From contig NZ_CP037933.1 in NCBI RefSeq assembly GCF_004355225.1, positions 3,658,001 to 3,722,000 of the forward strand: a stretch of DNA of 64,000 nucleotides, read 5' to 3'. The position numbers were made by a program, and so were the translations under genes. The notes under the pieces are model-generated. The model did not search any database and had not been told where the DNA came from. It saw nothing but the letters and a program-made list of their open reading frames with translations. Source of the DNA: Flavobacterium nackdongense (GTDB lineage Bacteria > Bacteroidota > Bacteroidia > Flavobacteriales > Flavobacteriaceae). Positions 61,439 through 64,000 of the stretch are shown one piece after another; position 1 is the first letter of the stretch, and each line of letters begins with the position of its first letter.

Positions 61439-62167
61439 ATGAAATTAGAAGATTTTGGTAACGATGAAGAAAAAGCCATTCAGGATAAACTGAAAAGAAA
61501 AACTTGGAATGAGATTCGTACCAATGACAGTTGGGGAATTTTCAAAATTATGTCTGAGTTTGTCAATGGTTATGAATCGATGGCTCGGATTGGACCTTGT
61601 GTGACCATATTTGGTTCAGCTAGAACTAAACCCAATAATCAATATTATCTTTTGGCTGAAAAAATTGCGTACAAAATCAGCAAAGCTGGCTATGGCATCA
61701 TAACAGGTGGCGGTCCTGGCATTATGGAAGCGGGAAATAAAGGAGCGCACTACGGCGGAGGCACTTCGGTGGGCTTGAATATCGAATTGCCGTTTGAACA
61801 ACATTTTAACCCCTTTATTGATAGTGATAAAAACCTGAATTTCGATTATTTTTTTGTTCGAAAAGTGATGTTTGTCAAATATTCACAGGGGTTTGTGGTT
61901 ATGCCTGGTGGATTTGGAACCTTGGACGAAATGTTTGAAGCCTTGACTTTAATTCAAACCAAAAAAATTGGTAAATTTCCGATTATTTTAGTGGGAAGTG
62001 CTTTTTGGTCCGGATTGATCGATTGGATTAAGACGGTTTTACTGGAACAAGAACATACCATTAATCCTGAAGACCTAGACTTGTTTAAAATTGTCGATAC
62101 GGAAGATGAAGTCCTAGATGTTCTGGATAAATTTTACAAAAAATACGATTTATCTCCTAACTTCTAA
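61439..62167 (+). CDS. TIGR00730-type LOG family Rossmann-fold protein
   Basis: The 242-residue protein has FGSARTKPNNQYYLLAEKIA, the GGGPGIMEAGNKGA stretch and the key PGGFGTLDEMFEALTLIQ motif of the lysine decarboxylase-like (LOG) family. Such proteins hydrolyse nucleotide 5'-monophosphates (PpnN) or cytokinin ribotides. It is soluble, with normal length. The gene precedes the large M1-like gene by 41 nt on the same strand and may share its transcript. Confidence 0.9.
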   Translation: MKLEDFGNDEEKAIQDKLKRKTWNEIRTNDSWGIFKIMSEFVNGYESMARIGPCVTIFGSARTKPNNQYYLLAEKIAYKISKAGYGIITGGGPGIMEAGNKGAHYGGGTSVGLNIELPFEQHFNPFIDSDKNLNFDYFFVRKVMFVKYSQGFVVMPGGFGTLDEMFEALTLIQTKKIGKFPIILVGSAFWSGLIDWIKTVLLEQEHTINPEDLDLFKIVDTEDEVLDVLDKFYKKYDLSPNF

Positions 62168-62208
62168 ACCGTTTTCTATAAATAAGTTCACAACTAGATG
62201 GTCTACCT

Positions 62209-64000
62209 TTGAAATCAATTCCAAAATACCTCTTACTACTTTTAGTTTTCTTTGGCTCAACGAAACAGTATGGGCAACATCATTCTCTAATTGATGTAGA
62301 AGTCAATATAGACCATAAAACGCTGACCGTACTTCAGGAGATTGAATATTTTAATCAATCTGAGGACAGCTTGACTTCGATTGTTTTGAATGATTGGAAC
62401 AATGCCTACTCAACGAAAACTTCACCTTTGGGAAAGCGTTTTTCGGACGAATTTTACAGAGGATTTCATTTGGCCGCCGATAAAGAGCGGGGGAGCACTC
62501 AAATAAAAAACATCACTAACAATGCTGCTGTTCCTCTTTCTTGGGAAAGAACTGAAAGAAATCCGGATTTGATTGTTGTGAAATTAAAGCAAAAGCTGGC
62601 TCCAAATGAAAAAATAGTATTGCATTTGGATTACATTGTAAAAGTTCCTAGCGATAAATTCACCAATTATGGCTACTCCGAGCGGGGTGGAATGTACCTA
62701 AAAAACTGGTTTCTAGCCGCTGCGCGCTATGAGAATCATTCCTTTATAAGGTACAACAATTTAAATTTAGACGATATTACCAATGCCGTTTCAAATTTTG
62801 ATGTTTTAGTGCGAATCCCAAAAAACATCCAATTAACAAGCGATTTAAACGAAATCTCTACTACGCAGACTGACCGTTTTACCATTCACAAACTCCAAGG
62901 AAATACCAGAACTGACTTCAGTGTTTTTGTCGAGCCCGATACTAGTTTTCGTAGTTTCAAAAATAATACGGTGGAAGTTTTGACCAATTTAAGAGGCTAT
63001 AAAGCGGACGAAATTCAGAAAGCGATTGCTATCGACCGCATCGTCACCTTTACCAGTGACTTAATCGGAAAACCTCATACCGAAAAAATCACCGTGGCGC
63101 AAGCCGATTATGACCGTAATCCGTTTTATGGATTGAACCAGATGCCGACTTTTTTGGTTCCTTTTCCGGATGATTTTCTTTTTGAAATTAAATTTTTGAA
63201 AACCTATTTGAATAATTATTTAAAAAATAATTTGAAGTTAGACCCGAGAAAAGACAATTGGATTTATGATGGGATTCAGGTTTATACCATGATGCGCTAC
63301 ATCGAGGAATATTATCCAGATTGCAAAATGACGGGTCGTATTTCGGATTTTAAATTATTCAAAGGCTTTCATCTTTTAAATTTAGAATTCAATGAGCAAT
63401 ACAGCTATTTTTATTTGCTAATGGCTCGAAAAAATTTGGATCAACCACTAGGAAACTCTAAAAACACTTTGATTAAATTCAACGAACAGATAGCAAGTAA
63501 ATATAGGGCGGGTTTGAGTTTAATTTATTTGGATAACTATTTGGGGAATAACTCAGTTTCTACTAGTATTCGTCAATTTAATGCGCTGAATGCCGAAAAA
63601 ATGGGTGCCCAAAATGATTTTGAAACCCTTTTGAAATCGAATACAAAAAAAGACATTGATTGGTTTTTTAAAACGATTATCAACTCCAGAGAAATTATTG
63701 ATTATAAATTTGCCAATGTTTCGAAAACGACTGACAGCATTTCATTTTCTTTGAAAAATAAAACTAAAATTGCGGTACCCATTTCGGTTTATGGCTTGAA
63801 AAATGACAGCATCGTCTTCAAGAAATGGATAGAACCCAAATTGAACGACAGTATTTATACCTTGGAGCGAAAACAGGCAAACAAAATTGTTATCAATTAT
63901 AAAAATGAAGTTCCGGAATTTAATTTGCGAAATAATTGGAAGAAATTAGAAGGCTTTTACCCTAATAATCGCCCGGTGAAATTTGCTTTTATTAAAGATT
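62209..64000 (+). CDS. M1-like aminopeptidase-family protein with degenerate active site (3' end outside the window)
   Basis: From a TTG at 62209 the frame stays open for 597 codons to the right edge. It starts with a signal peptide (about 1-22, KSIPKYLLLLLVFFGSTKQY), followed by an M1-type N-terminal beta domain with paired strands and a helical catalytic-like region. Where M1 enzymes have HEXXH-X18-E, this has FEIKF (325-329) and WIYDGIQV (351-358), so both zinc histidines are gone and Glu is Asp. It is then probably non-catalytic, or a divergent family. No ATG gives this N-terminus. Confidence 0.7.
   Translation, partial: MKSIPKYLLLLLVFFGSTKQYGQHHSLIDVEVNIDHKTLTVLQEIEYFNQSEDSLTSIVLNDWNNAYSTKTSPLGKRFSDEFYRGFHLAADKERGSTQIKNITNNAAVPLSWERTERNPDLIVVKLKQKLAPNEKIVLHLDYIVKVPSDKFTNYGYSERGGMYLKNWFLAAARYENHSFIRYNNLNLDDITNAVSNFDVLVRIPKNIQLTSDLNEISTTQTDRFTIHKLQGNTRTDFSVFVEPDTSFRSFKNNTVEVLTNLRGYKADEIQKAIAIDRIVTFTSDLIGKPHTEKITVAQADYDRNPFYGLNQMPTFLVPFPDDFLFEIKFLKTYLNNYLKNNLKLDPRKDNWIYDGIQVYTMMRYIEEYYPDCKMTGRISDFKLFKGFHLLNLEFNEQYSYFYLLMARKNLDQPLGNSKNTLIKFNEQIASKYRAGLSLIYLDNYLGNNSVSTSIRQFNALNAEKMGAQNDFETLLKSNTKKDIDWFFKTIINSREIIDYKFANVSKTTDSISFSLKNKTKIAVPISVYGLKNDSIVFKKWIEPKLNDSIYTLERKQANKIVINYKNEVPEFNLRNNWKKLEGFYPNNRPVKFAFIKD

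Overview
This 64 kb window reads as chromosome of a Flavobacterium-like member of the Bacteroidota. The support is AT-rich DNA with short AT-rich gaps, at least a dozen promoters with the Bacteroidota -7 element TAnnTTTG, and a typical flavobacterial gene set: a TonB-dependent receptor with a carboxypeptidase-regulatory domain, DUF2141, DUF5606, 2TM-domain proteins, a LytS/LytTR pair and a Bacteroidota-type alpha-oxoamine synthase. I found no rRNA, tRNA, CRISPR array, prophage or intact insertion sequence.

Layout. 1-5.2 kb: 2-oxoacid:ferredoxin metabolism (KorA-type subunit running off the left edge, a dicluster ferredoxin, a full pyruvate:ferredoxin oxidoreductase). 5.6-10.2 kb: an outer-membrane beta-barrel between two near-identical terminators, then pyrG and yidC. 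10.5-12.9 kb: NdpA-like, pRiA4b ORF-3-like and acetyltransferase genes. 13.0-19.3 kb: a same-strand cassette of TonB receptor, DUF2141, TPR-like secreted protein, histidine kinase fused to a 2TM domain, two free 2TM proteins and a LytTR regulator. 19.4-23.9 kb: CDP-alcohol phosphatidyltransferase, heme A synthase, a ParE-type toxin-antitoxin pair, CCA transferase, TsaC. 24-31 kb: glycan synthesis (GT2/GT4 genes, a KdkA/InaA-like kinase, GT9). 31-43 kb: dapD, a second RelE/ParE pair joined to ruvX, FUSC transporter, def, DUF5606, mazEF joined to mazG, a SpoU methyltransferase, a DEAD-box helicase and rdgB. 43-50.5 kb: NYN/OST-HTH protein, SPT-like synthase, metallo-hydrolase, a large conserved protein of unknown function, bcp, nth, a 47-residue gene and an ECF sigma factor. 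50.8-60 kb: two uvrA paralogues flanking a lipoprotein, a Fic protein and an AbiEii-type toxin-antitoxin module. 60-64 kb: secreted ankyrin protein, LOG-family protein, and an M1-like protein with a degenerate zinc site that runs off the right edge.

How the parts work together. The most striking pattern is that three separate type II toxin-antitoxin modules each end 1 nt before, or 1 nt inside, a housekeeping gene on the same strand (ctaA, ruvX, mazG), so antitoxin autoregulation should also set expression of those genes. Other points of interest are the kinase/2TM/LytTR cassette, the paired uvrA genes around toxin-like genes, an operator palindrome over the -7 box of a nearly leaderless antitoxin gene, an endonuclease III without its Fe-S cysteines, a candidate small RNA at 42.95-43.10 kb, a structured element before the SPT-like gene, and several families of intergenic palindromic repeats.
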